A stretch of DNA of 37,105 bases from Thiohalocapsa halophila (GTDB taxonomy: Bacteria; Pseudomonadota; Gammaproteobacteria; Chromatiales; Chromatiaceae): NCBI RefSeq assembly GCF_016583825.1, contig NZ_NRRV01000055.1, positions 1 to 37,105 on the forward strand. The letters are read 5' to 3'. The position numbers were made by a program, and so were the translations under genes. Of this stretch, positions 16,166 to 24,291 are shown in pieces (the stretch's first letter is position 1; the number at the start of each line of letters is the position of its first letter). The notes under the pieces are model-generated. The model was given only the letters and a program-made list of their open reading frames with translations. It searched no databases and was not told where the DNA came from.

Positions 16166-16924
16166 TCAGCCCGACAGCGACAGCACCTGCACCATCGCGT
16201 CGTCCGGCGCCGTGGTCACCGGCAGCGGCTCTCGCGGCGCATCGCGCAATTGCCGGCTGGAGACGCCGAGGTAGAGGGTCTCGCCGGCACGGTCCAGCGC
16301 CTGGATGCCCTGGCGCGGCACCAGGCAGCGCAGGTCGTGCGCGCCGGCGCCGGCTGCGGCGGGCAGCACCGCCTGAAGATAGGCGAGTGACCAGTCGCTG
16401 TCGTCGATGAGCAGGTCTTCCAGGCGCAGGTCGACGCCGTCGGTGGCGCGGATCGCGAGCGTACGCAGCACATCCATCCGCACCAGCTGCTCGGCGGACA
16501 CTTGGGTCTCGGCACCCAGGTCCGCTGCCACCTCGTCCTCCTCCGCCGGCGGCGGCGGCGGGTCGATACCTCCCTCGGGCTGCATCTCGGCCTGCCAGTG
16601 CCGCCGCCATGCCGGTGTGGTCTCCTCGGCATTGTCGAAGCCGGCAAACCCCTCGTCGTCCATATCCAACTGCGGGCTGGCGCGGAGCTCGGCGCCGGTG
16701 AGATCCAGGGTGAGCTCGCGGCGGGCCTCGTCTACACCGCTCAGCAGACGCGGTGTCAGCACCAGGTCGCGATCCAAGGCCCACTGCTGGGCATCCACGG
16801 CGAGGAACTGTACCGACCATTGCTCGGTATCTAGGATCAGGTCGGTGAGGCCCGCGTCGGCGCCGTCGGCGGTGCGCAGCCGGCAGCCGAGCAGGAATTC
16901 GGCGGAAAGCAGACTCTGATTCAT
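16166..16924 (-). CDS. PRC-barrel-like protein with two repeats
   Basis: A 252-residue acidic soluble protein. Two similar segments can be seen, residues about 8-85 (FLLGCRLRTADGADAGLTDLILDTEQWSVQFLAVDA) and about 165-235 (LRTLAIRATDGVDLRLEDLLIDDSDWSLAYLQAVL), each with the G-x-L-x-D-hhhD-x-x-x-W-x-h-x-h-h pattern of PRC barrels; a Pro/Glu-rich linker joins them. This layout resembles a common bacterial PRC-barrel protein of unknown role. ATG 16924 has GGAGAT 6 bases upstream; 24 further upstream codons are unsupported. It precedes the phosphoesterase gene by 52 bases, so the two may be co-transcribed. Confidence 0.75.
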   Translation of the reverse strand: MNQSLLSAEFLLGCRLRTADGADAGLTDLILDTEQWSVQFLAVDAQQWALDRDLVLTPRLLSGVDEARRELTLDLTGAELRASPQLDMDDEGFAGFDNAEETTPAWRRHWQAEMQPEGGIDPPPPPAEEDEVAADLGAETQVSAEQLVRMDVLRTLAIRATDGVDLRLEDLLIDDSDWSLAYLQAVLPAAAGAGAHDLRCLVPRQGIQALDRAGETLYLGVSSRQLRDAPREPLPVTTAPDDAMVQVLSLSG

Positions 16925-17041
16925 GGGCGATCTCCGGACGGTCCTAAGACCGTCGCAGCATCTGGATGTGCAGGGCGTACCGGGCAGCGAGCACACCGGT
17001 GCGCCATCTGGGTCGGTGCACCAGGGAACTCGCCCGGCGCG

Positions 17042-17284
17042 TCAGCGCGGGCGGCGACGGTGGTCGTGGGTCGTCGCGAGGGGCTCGTCATGAGCTGCCC
17101 GCCACGCAGCGTGGCAGGCCGGGGAGCAAAAGTACATGACGTAGTCCTGGCCTTCGGACACCACCGCCTCGTCGCGCGGGATCTCGGCCCGGCACTCCTC
17201 ACAGCTGAGCGGCTCGGGGCGTGGATCGGTGTCCATATCCCCCGGCGGTGACGGCGGCCGACCGCTCTGCGATCTCGCTGGCAT
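17042..17284 (-). CDS. Small DUF3330-like zinc-binding protein
   Basis: An 80-residue protein with a Pro-rich N-terminus and a compact treble-clef-like core: CEEC (C28, C31), then EIPRDEAVVSEGQDYVMYFC (C53) and SPAC (C57) followed by HAAWRAA. The pattern CxxC...YxxxFCSPACxxxW fits the DUF3330/TRASH-like group and suggests one zinc ion. The tail is basic (HDHRRRPR). GGAG lies 9 bases before ATG 17284; an alternative ATG is at 17236. Role unknown; possibly the first gene of the group with the PRC-barrel and phosphoesterase genes. Confidence 0.65.
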   Translation of the reverse strand: MPARSQSGRPPSPPGDMDTDPRPEPLSCEECRAEIPRDEAVVSEGQDYVMYFCSPACHAAWRAAHDEPLATTHDHRRRPR

Positions 17285-17691
17285 GGTGCGTCTCCGCAGC
17301 TTGCATCTGCATGCCGTACAGCAAAACCCGGGCCATTGCGGCCGGCGCCAAGACCGGCATGCGTGCGGCCGCGGCGCGACCTGGCCGCAGCGCGGCCGGG
17401 GCGGCGGCTGCGGCTTGGCGCGAGGAGCGCGCGCTCCACGGGCCGGCCAGAGGCAGAGGGCACGACATCAATCCATGGCGGTGGCACTGAACCAAGCGGC
17501 GGGCGATTTGCACCGTAGAGCAGCACGCCGCGGACTAGGTGGGCGCCCTGATCGACATCGTCGAGGTTGAGGCGGCCGAAACGGGTCTGGTCGCAGTCGA
17601 TGCCGAGGCCATCGGTTGGCACCTTTGCCTACAACAGCAAGCTCTCCGCAGATCGGGCGCACGCCGTGGTCCATACTGGCTCCGCCGTGAC
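17285..17691. other. Intergenic stretch without a recognisable gene
   Basis: About 400 bases. The minus strand at 17510-17622 reads an unfamiliar segment (LGIDCDQTRFGRLNLDDVDQ) that looks more protein-like than its surroundings and might be a gene fragment, but it has no ribosome site and soon turns into low-quality Arg/Pro-rich frame. Nothing else stands out. Confidence 0.25.
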
Positions 17692-17768
17692 CGTGGGAGC
17701 GGCTCTGGCCGCGACCGACGTTGCGCCAGCCTCGGCCTCCCCGTCGCGGCAAGGATGCCGCTCCCACG
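17692..17768. repeat. REP pair (BIME-like) downstream of the RND pump gene
   Basis: Two inverted copies of a REP-type element: CGTGGGAGCGGCTCTGGCCGCGAC (17692-17715, plus) and the same motif on the minus strand at 17768-17743, with GGC-CCTT-GCC style core variation. Each half folds on itself (GCGGC/GCCGC), and the pair forms a larger hairpin. They sit 9 bases after the pump stop codon, a usual place for REPs that protect mRNA 3' ends. A third copy is at 25329-25352. Confidence 0.7.
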
Positions 17769-17776
17769 GCAGTCGG

Positions 17777-20700
17777 TCATGCGCCGGATTCGCGAGCCGC
17801 CGGCTTGGCGTCCGAGGTCGGGCGGGCGCCGATGAGCGTCCCGATGCGATCGCCGATCCACTGGAACATCACATAGAGCCCCGGAATCAGCAGGATGCCA
17901 ATGAGCGTAGCCGCCAGCATGCCGCCCAACACCGTGAAGCCCAAGTGCACCCGGGCGTTGGCGCCGGCGCCGGTGGCGAGCACCAGTGGCAGCAGACCGA
18001 CAATGAAGGCGAGTGCGGTCATCAGCACGGCGCGGAAGCGCATCCGCGCACCCGTGACGGCGGCCTCATACAGGCTTTTGCCTTCTTCGCGCTGCTCCTT
18101 CGCGAACTCGACGATCAGGATCGCGTTCTTGGCGGCGAGGCCGATCAGCAGCACGAAGCCGATCTGGGTATAGAGGTTGTTGTCGAGCCCCACCAGCCAG
18201 AGCGCCAGCGCGCCGCCAAGCAGTGCGACGATCACCGAGGTCAGCACCGCGAACGGAATGGCCCAGCTCTCGTACAGGCCCACCAGGAACAGATAGCCGA
18301 ACAGCACCGCCAGCGCGAAGATGGCGATCTCCCCGCCCGCCGTCTGCTGCGCCTCCTGATAGGACATGGCGGTCCACTCAACGGCGTAGCCGTCTGGCAG
18401 GGACTTGTCCGCTGCCTCCATCATGGCCTGCATGGCATCGCCGGTGGAATGGCCGGGCGCCGCGCTGCCGTTGATCTGGGCGGTGAGGAACTGGTTGTAG
18501 CGGAAGATCAGATCCGCGCCCAGCTCTTCGCGTAGGCTCGCCAGCACCGACACCGGCACCATGGCGCCGTTGTCGGCGCGTACATAGGTGGCACCAATGT
18601 CGTCCAGCGTCCGGCGGGCGTCCTGCTGGGCTTGGACATTGACCTGGTAGGTACGCCCAAGGTAGGTGAAATTGTTGACGAAGCTGCTGCCGAAGGTGGC
18701 CTGCATGGTCTGGAAGAAGGTCGCCACCGGCACGTCCAGGTACTGCGCCTGGGTGCGGTCCAGGTCCACGAACACCCGCGGCACATCGGCGCTGAACGTG
18801 GACCGGGCCTCGGCGATGCGCGGGTCCTGATTGGCCTCCGCCAACAGGCCGCGCATCACCTCTGTGAGCTCCTGCGCGGACTGCCCGCCCAGGGCCTCCA
18901 GCTGCATGGTGAAGCCGCCGGCGGTGCCGAGACCGGGAATCGGCGGCGGCGGGAAGAGCAGGATGTTCGCGCCGGGAATGGCGTCCAGCTCGCCGTTCAG
19001 CTTGGTGTAGAGTCCGCCCAGACTCGTCTCGGGCGTGGTGCGCTCGTCCCAGGGCTCCAGCACCAGCACCACAAGCGCCGCATTGGACGACGGCGCGTTG
19101 GTGAGCAGGCTGTAGCCGGACACCGTGAGCACGTCGGCGACGCCGTCGGTCTTCGCGGCGATCTCCCGGACCTTGGCGACGACTTCATTGGTGCGCGGCA
19201 GGGACGCGGCGCTCGGCAGGCTCAGGTCCGCGTAGAGCACGCCCTGGTCCTCGTTGGGCAGAAAGCCGCTCGGCAGACGGTCCAATATCAGAACGGCGGC
19301 GGCGCCCACAGCCACCACCAGCACGCCCGCCAGCACGGCGCGCCGGGCCAGGAGCCCGGCCACTGACACATAGCCGCCCCGGGTCTTCTCCAGGCCCTTG
19401 TTGAACCAAGCGAAGGGACCGCGCTTGGGCGCCTTCGGCTCGCCGAGGAAGAGCGAGGTCAGCACCGGCGACAGGGTCAGCGCATTGACGGCCGAGATGG
19501 CCACCGCGGCGGAGATGGTCACCGCGAACTGCCGGAACAGCTCCCCGGAGATGCCGGGCAGGAAGGCCACAGGCGCGAAAATGGCGAACAGCACCAGGGT
19601 GGTGGAGATGATGGGGCCGGTCACCTGACGCATGGCCTTCAGGGTGGCCGCGCGCCGGTCGAGCCCCTCCTCCGCCATGATGCGCTGGACGTTCTCCACC
19701 ACCACGATGGCGTCATCCACCACCAGCCCAATGGCCAGCACCACCGCGAACAGGCTGATGGTGTTGGCCGAGAAGCCCACCGCCAGCAGCACCACGAAGA
19801 CGCCGATGAGCGACACCGGAATGGTCACCGCCGGCACGATGGTGGCCCGCAGGTCCTGCAGGAAGATGAACACCACCAGCAGCACGATCACCGCCGTGAT
19901 GGCGAGCGTGAAGACGATCTCTTGAATGGACGCCTTCACGAAGTTGGTGGAGTCGTACATGATCTTGGCGGCGACGCCGTCCGGAAAGCGCTTCTCCAGC
20001 CGCGTCAGCTCCGCACGCACCCGGTCCGCCACCTCCAGCGCATTGGCGCCGGGCGCCTGGTAGATGGCAATAGCCGCCGTGGGCTTGCCGTTGAAGCGAG
20101 TGGTGCTGCTGTAGGACTCGGCGCCGAGCTCCACCCGGGCGATGTCCTTGACCCGCACGATGCCGCCGTCGGCGCCGGTGCGCACCACGATCTCCCCGAA
20201 CTCGCCCGGCGCCTCGAGCTGCCCCTTGGCGACGATGGTGTACTGGAAGGCCTGGTCGTTCGGAATCGGCGGGCCGCCCACCTGGCCCAGCGCCGCCTGG
20301 ATGTTCTGCTGCTGGATGGCGCTCACCACGTCCTGCGGCGCAATGCCGAGCGCCGCCATCTTGTCCGGGTCCAGCCAGATGCGCATGGAGTAGTCTTCGG
20401 GCCCGAACTGCTTCGCCTCGCCTACACCCTCCACGCGGGCCAGCTCGTCCTGCACATTGATGGTGGCGAAGTTGGACAGGAACAGCTCGTCCCGGGACTC
20501 ATCCGGCGACGAGACGGTAATGACCAGCAGCAGATTGGTGGATTCCGCCTGCACGGTCACACCCAGCTCCTGTACCTCCTGCGGCAGCTGGGCCAGTGCC
20601 TGGGAGACCCGGTTCTGGGTGTTCACCTGGGCGATGTCCGGGTCCGTGCCGACGGCGAAGGTCACGGTCAGGGTATAGATGCCCGAGCTCGACGCCGTCG

Positions 20701-20941
20701 AGGACATGTAGAGCATGTCCTTGACGCCGTTCACCTGCTCTTCGATGGGCCCGCCGACGGTGTCGGCGATGGTCTGGGCATCGGCGCCCGGGTAGGTGGC
20801 GGTCACCACCACCACCGGCGGCGTGATGGGTGGATACTGGGCGACGGGGATGGCCCGCAGCGCGAGGATGCCCGCCACCACCAGGACGATGGACACCACC
20901 GCGGCTAGCCGCGGGCGCTCGACGAAGACCTGCGAAATCAT
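17777..20941 (-). CDS. RND efflux pump inner-membrane transporter (HAE1 / AcrB-like)
   Basis: A 1054-residue transporter of standard RND length with twelve membrane helices and two large periplasmic loops. It starts MISQVFVERPRLAAVVSIVLV, has AIPVAQYPPITPP typical of HAE1 pumps, the proton-relay aspartates D409-D410 in TM4 (AIGLVVDDAIVVVENV) and the TM10 lysine in GLAAKNAILIVEFAKE. The pump works with the adaptor encoded upstream and an outer-membrane channel to expel drugs, detergents or solvents; no channel gene is present here, so a TolC-type protein elsewhere would be needed. Two bases separate it from the adaptor stop. Substrate cannot be predicted from sequence. Confidence 0.95.
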   Translation of the reverse strand: MISQVFVERPRLAAVVSIVLVVAGILALRAIPVAQYPPITPPVVVVTATYPGADAQTIADTVGGPIEEQVNGVKDMLYMSSTASSSGIYTLTVTFAVGTDPDIAQVNTQNRVSQALAQLPQEVQELGVTVQAESTNLLLVITVSSPDESRDELFLSNFATINVQDELARVEGVGEAKQFGPEDYSMRIWLDPDKMAALGIAPQDVVSAIQQQNIQAALGQVGGPPIPNDQAFQYTIVAKGQLEAPGEFGEIVVRTGADGGIVRVKDIARVELGAESYSSTTRFNGKPTAAIAIYQAPGANALEVADRVRAELTRLEKRFPDGVAAKIMYDSTNFVKASIQEIVFTLAITAVIVLLVVFIFLQDLRATIVPAVTIPVSLIGVFVVLLAVGFSANTISLFAVVLAIGLVVDDAIVVVENVQRIMAEEGLDRRAATLKAMRQVTGPIISTTLVLFAIFAPVAFLPGISGELFRQFAVTISAAVAISAVNALTLSPVLTSLFLGEPKAPKRGPFAWFNKGLEKTRGGYVSVAGLLARRAVLAGVLVVAVGAAAVLILDRLPSGFLPNEDQGVLYADLSLPSAASLPRTNEVVAKVREIAAKTDGVADVLTVSGYSLLTNAPSSNAALVVLVLEPWDERTTPETSLGGLYTKLNGELDAIPGANILLFPPPPIPGLGTAGGFTMQLEALGGQSAQELTEVMRGLLAEANQDPRIAEARSTFSADVPRVFVDLDRTQAQYLDVPVATFFQTMQATFGSSFVNNFTYLGRTYQVNVQAQQDARRTLDDIGATYVRADNGAMVPVSVLASLREELGADLIFRYNQFLTAQINGSAAPGHSTGDAMQAMMEAADKSLPDGYAVEWTAMSYQEAQQTAGGEIAIFALAVLFGYLFLVGLYESWAIPFAVLTSVIVALLGGALALWLVGLDNNLYTQIGFVLLIGLAAKNAILIVEFAKEQREEGKSLYEAAVTGARMRFRAVLMTALAFIVGLLPLVLATGAGANARVHLGFTVLGGMLAATLIGILLIPGLYVMFQWIGDRIGTLIGARPTSDAKPAARESGA

Positions 20942-20943
20942 CT

Positions 20944-22389
20944 CTAGCCCCCGTTTGCCGCGGCTTTCGTGTCGGCGCCGCCGCCGGCATCCTTGCCGGC
21001 CGAGCCACCACCGCTGTCGGTCTCGGTATCGCTACCGCTATTGCTCTTCGCGCCGGCTTGGGACTTTTTCGCAGCCGAGCCACCATTAGACCCACCGCCA
21101 TCATTGGCGCCCGACCCCGACGCATCACCGCTGCTCGCGCCGCTAGGGGCTGTGCTTGACGCGCCACTGGGGGCGCCACTGGAGCCTCCACTGGGCGCCA
21201 CCGTCATCCCCGGTTTGACCTTTTGCAGGCCGGAGACGATCACCAGCTCACCGGCGGTGAGGCCCGAGGTTACCCCATAGCCGTCGCCGACCCTTGGTCC
21301 GAGCTTGACCGTGCGCGCCTGCACGCGGTCGGAGCCGTCCACAAGATAGACCTGGGCACCGCTGCGGGTGCGCTGCACCGCCGCCGCCGGTACCACCGGC
21401 AGGCGCTGCTTGTCGGCGTCGTGTACGACCACGGTGATGAACTGCCCGGGCAGCAGCACGCCGCTCGGATTCGGAAAGTCCGCGTAGATGGCGACCGTGC
21501 CGGTGGCTGCGTCCACTTTGTTGTCGGCGAAGGAGATCTTGCCGGACTTGTCGTACTGCGTGCCGTCCGGGAGCAGCAGCTTCGGGACGAAGGCCTTGCG
21601 CGCCTCGGCACTGGTGGTGTTGGCACCCAGCTTCTTTTGCAGGCGGACCAGCTCGGCGCTGGGCACAGAGAACACGGCGCGGATGGGGTCCAGTTGGGCG
21701 ACGGTGGCCAAGGTGCCGGTGCTGGCGTTGACGAGATTACCTTCTGTGACGGCAGTCGCACCGATGCGCCCGGGGATGGGGCTCTTGATGGTGGTGTAGC
21801 CGAGGTTGATCTTGGCGTTGTCGACAGCGGCCTGGGCCTGCTGCTCGCTCGCCTTGGACTTCTGCACCTGCGCCTTGGCCTCGTCGCGGGCGGCCTTGGC
21901 GCGGTCGAAGGCGGTCTGGGAGGTGTCGCCCTTCTTGACCAGCGTCGCCTGGCGCTGGAAGTCCGCCTGTTTGTCCTCCAGCTCCGCGGCGGCGGCCTGC
22001 GACTCCGCCTTCGCCGCCGCGAGCTGGCCCTGGGCCTGCGCTAGGTCGGCCTTGTACTGATCCTGCTCGATGCGGTAGAGCACCTGATCCTTGTCCACCA
22101 TGGAGCCCTGGTCGAAGGCGACCTTCTCCAGGAAGCCCTCTACCCGCGCCTTGAGGTCCACGGATTGGATGGCCTGGATGTTGCCGATAAAGCGGGAGCT
22201 CTTATCGACGGTCTTGGTCTCCACCGCGGAGACCACCACGGCAGGCGTGGGCTTGGCGCCTTGCTGCCCGGCCTGCTGGGCGAGTGCCGGGGCCGCGGCG
22301 ATGAGCGCCGCCAGCAGCACAACGGGGTGGCTCGCGAAGCGCCGACGGACCGACAAGAGAGGGGGATTGCGCTGTGCGCCAAAAACCAT
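20944..22389 (-). CDS. RND periplasmic adaptor (AcrA/MexA-like) with a long disordered tail
   Basis: A 481-residue membrane fusion protein. From ATG 22389 it has a signal sequence (hydrophobic 22-36, ending ALAQQ), a beta-barrel/lipoyl part (VDLKARVEGFLEKVAF, VDKDQVLYRIEQDQY), an alpha-hairpin coiled coil (about 105-195), a second lipoyl half (NLGYTTIKSPIPGRIGATAV) and a barrel domain ending GELVIVSGLQKVKPGMTVAP. An 83-residue Ser/Gly/Ala/Asp-rich tail follows, with PSGA-type repeats and no hydrophobic core, which is unusual for the family. No lipobox is seen, so it is probably not a lipoprotein. The 38 upstream codons in the longer frame are unsupported. No local TetR or MarR regulator is present. 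Confidence 0.93.
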   Translation of the reverse strand: MVFGAQRNPPLLSVRRRFASHPVVLLAALIAAAPALAQQAGQQGAKPTPAVVVSAVETKTVDKSSRFIGNIQAIQSVDLKARVEGFLEKVAFDQGSMVDKDQVLYRIEQDQYKADLAQAQGQLAAAKAESQAAAAELEDKQADFQRQATLVKKGDTSQTAFDRAKAARDEAKAQVQKSKASEQQAQAAVDNAKINLGYTTIKSPIPGRIGATAVTEGNLVNASTGTLATVAQLDPIRAVFSVPSAELVRLQKKLGANTTSAEARKAFVPKLLLPDGTQYDKSGKISFADNKVDAATGTVAIYADFPNPSGVLLPGQFITVVVHDADKQRLPVVPAAAVQRTRSGAQVYLVDGSDRVQARTVKLGPRVGDGYGVTSGLTAGELVIVSGLQKVKPGMTVAPSGGSSGAPSGASSTAPSGASSGDASGSGANDGGGSNGGSAAKKSQAGAKSNSGSDTETDSGGGSAGKDAGGGADTKAAANGG

Positions 22390-22403
22390 GAGGTCTGACT
22401 CCG

Positions 22404-22431
22404 ATATTGTCCTGTTGTGCGGGGCGGGCAA
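22404..22431 (-). promoter_or_regulatory. Possible promoter of the RND operon
   Basis: On the minus strand TTGCCC (22431-22426) and CAATAT (22409-22404) are 16 bases apart and end 14 bases before the adaptor ATG. That leaves a very short leader, so either the promoter is elsewhere or initiation is close to the start codon. Weak call. Confidence 0.25.
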
Positions 22432-23055
22432 AGTACGGGCCCATTGCACAGCCGACCGCGCCACAAAGGGTGCACGCAGCGCGCCGTCACGGCAACGACG
22501 CAACGCAACCCCTGCGCTGATCCCTGCACCGATTCCTGCGGTGGGAAGCGCGGCGCCCGACTACCCTGTAAGCCTAAATGTTCTCGCGCCAGAAACCGCG
22601 ATCCAATGCTTAGGATGGTGAGCGCAGGGCCGGCAGGCGATTGCAAGGGCAGCGGTCAAGGTTGTTGCGGCAGCGAGCGCGCTGCGCGCAAGCGCGCGGA
22701 GGATGCGCAGGAACAAAAGGCGCCGCGACTCCGCCGGGGGCGGCGTGCGAGTACGACCTCTTGCACCACGCGCCGGCCTTCGCGGCCTGGCTGCGGAACA
22801 TCAAGGATGGCTTGGCCACCAGGAGTGAAGCATTTCGACACCACCAACCGTGTCTCTCATGCCTTGGGCGTGAAATCGGCAGGGAAGCACGTCAGCGCCA
22901 GCCCGGTCTCGGCCGCGGGGGTCAGGCCTCACAGGTAACGCGAGAACGTCCACCCCACATCGAGACGGGCTCCAGCCCGCCGGGTGCGAGCGCACACAGA
23001 TGGGACCAGCCCGAGTATCGCCAACCCTCCGAACACCGCGCTATGCTTCCGCGCC
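22432..23055. other. Accessory intergenic stretch, no gene seen
   Basis: About 620 bases upstream of the RND operon. Open frames are present but look like GC-rich noise (Arg/Ala/Pro-rich, no ribosome site). A perfect hairpin CGGGCT-CC-AGCCCG lies at 22966-22979. The base composition is slightly less GC-rich than the flanks, fitting a decayed or inserted region. Confidence 0.4.
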
Positions 23056-23412
23056 ATGGACCGCATCGCTTCGCCCCACGACACCTTGCGCTACGTCACC
23101 GCCGAGGGCGAGCAGTACCGCAAGCAGTATCCCAAGACCCGCCACCTGCCGCCGGTCTTTCGTGCGCACCCTGCTGCAACAGACCTTCACCGGAGAGCCG
23201 ATCATGCAGAGCTTCATCGACCGCTACATTGAGCAAGGCATCAATCAGGGCCAGCGCCTCGGCGAGGCAACCGCCCTGCTGCGCCAGATGGAGCGCAAGT
23301 TCGGCGCGCCCAGCGACAGCGTGCGCGAGCGGGTGCTCGCCGCCGACAGCGACACCCTGTTGGAGTGGCTCGACCGCATCCTCAACGCCGAGTCGGTGGA
23401 CGCGGTGCTGAA
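23056..23412 (+). pseudogene. Broken Rpn/DUF4351-type nuclease gene, copy 1
   Basis: Starts MDRIASPHDT and continues LRYVTAEGEQYRKQYPKTRHLPPVF, the N-terminus of Rpn-family (PD-(D/E)XK, transposase_31-like) proteins. Against copy 2 it lacks 15 in-frame codons after HDT (the segment FFRESFTRSEVARDF). The frame is then lost, the whole central part is missing, and the C-terminal DUF4351-like end is read in another frame: GQRLGEATALLRQMERKFGA, then SVRERVLAADSDTLLEWLDR and ILNAESVDAVL. The DNA of both ends is nearly identical to copy 2 at 24292-24855. Clearly inactive. Confidence 0.8.
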
Positions 23413-23535
23413 GACGAGATCGCAGAGGAATGGCTGGTTGAGGCGGCCCGTCGGGCTCGGGAATTGGATGCAGGGCTCATGGAGCCGGTCCCGGCAGAGG
23501 AAGTGCGGCGGAAGCCATTAGCGCTGCTCAGATGA
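23413..23535 (+). pseudogene. 3' remnant of an addiction-module antitoxin gene
   Basis: Joined directly to the end of the first nuclease remnant, a 40-codon segment reads DEIAEEWLVEAARRARELD then AGLMEPVPAEEVRRKPLALLR and a stop. This is the typical C-terminal half of the 'putative addiction module component' antitoxin family (acidic helix, WxxEIxxRxxExDxG, PxxEV). No start codon of its own is left. The stop overlaps the following toxin ATG (ATGA). Confidence 0.6.
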
Positions 23536-23708
23536 GTTATTGCTTTCACCCGGCAGCGGAAGCGCAATACTTGGAGGCCATCTCCTATTACGAATCGAAG
23601 CGCGCTGGATTAGGCGCCGGCTTTCTGGCCGAATTCGAAACTGCGAAGAGACCGCCGGATATCCGGCGCAAGCGCCTGAAGCGGCTTTTCCTTATACCCT
23701 GCTCTTGA
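23532..23708 (+). pseudogene. Truncated ParE/RelE-family toxin gene
   Basis: From ATG 23532: MSYCFHPAAEAQYLEAISYY, then ESKRAGLGAGFLAEFETA, a standard ParE/RelE start. The middle of the toxin is missing: the frame jumps to KRPPDIRRKRLKRLF and stops at 23708, whereas the expected FPYTLL strand is readable one frame over just downstream. At 58 residues, against about 95-100 for the family, and lacking the last strands, it should be inactive. It overlaps the antitoxin remnant by 4 bases, preserving the original module layout. Confidence 0.7.
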
Positions 23709-23722
23709 TTCCGGAGAAGCAC

Positions 23723-23911
23723 ATGTCTACCGTCTTAAGCAAAGAAGATGCGCACCAACTGGTCGAGCAGCTTCCCGCTGGTGCAACCTGGGAAGACCTG
23801 ATGCGGGAGATCTACGTGCGTGCCGCCATCGAGAAGGGGCTCGAGGAGAGCCGATCTGGACGAACCAAAGACGTCGCGGAGATCAGAAGGAAATATGGTC
23901 TGCCGGAATGA
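23723..23911 (+). CDS. Type II toxin-antitoxin system antitoxin
   Basis: A 62-residue, mostly helical protein (MSTVLSKEDAHQLVEQLPAG, then ATWEDLMREIYVRAAIEKGL and a basic/acidic tail ending RRKYGLPE). Length, charge pattern and position just before a ParE/RelE toxin fit the small antitoxins of these modules. GGAG lies about 8 bases before the ATG at 23723; the longer open frame upstream reads through the broken toxin. Its stop overlaps the toxin start by 4 bases. Antitoxins of this type usually also repress their own promoter; no operator can be pointed out here. Confidence 0.8.
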   Translation: MSTVLSKEDAHQLVEQLPAGATWEDLMREIYVRAAIEKGLEESRSGRTKDVAEIRRKYGLPE

Positions 23912-24201
23912 AGGTCCATTGGACGGAGTCGGCAGAGGCGCATCTCGACGCGATCTACGCCTACATTGCGCAGGATTCGCAAACCTACGCCCTGCGGATG
24001 GTGGACCGCATCACCCAGCGATCACAACAGATCGGGGCATTCCCTCTGTCAGGGCGGCGCGTGCCCGAATACGATATCGACCAGATACGGGAAGTGTTCT
24101 GCGGCGCGTACCGGTTGATCTACCACATCAAATCCGATCAGATCGACATCCTCGCCGTGGTCCACGGCGCGCAGAACGCGCTCCTTGAGGACAACGCCTA
24201 G
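23908..24201 (+). CDS. ParE/RelE-family toxin (type II TA)
   Basis: A 97-residue toxin of normal length: MKVHWTESAEAHLDAIYAYI, the central RMVDRITQRSQQIGAFPLSGRRVPEY, then REVFCGAYRLIYHIKSDQIDILAVVHGAQ, the family's final strands. The YRLIYxI and IDILAVVHGA blocks and the GRxVPE motif are typical of ParE-like toxins, which poison gyrase, though RelE-type ribonuclease activity cannot be excluded by eye. All parts appear intact. ATG 23908 overlaps the antitoxin stop. Confidence 0.88.
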   Translation: MKVHWTESAEAHLDAIYAYIAQDSQTYALRMVDRITQRSQQIGAFPLSGRRVPEYDIDQIREVFCGAYRLIYHIKSDQIDILAVVHGAQNALLEDNA

Positions 24202-24291
24202 GCGAAACGCGCGGTGAGTGGTGCTGGACAGGCTGTAAGCAGTTGGTGAACGAGATCCGGGGACAGTATACTGATCTCTGCGCTGGCTACC

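Noticed and set aside
22641..23411. 256-codon plus-strand frame over the accessory strip
   Set aside because: Crosses the broken nuclease copy in a different frame and has no recognisable protein features.
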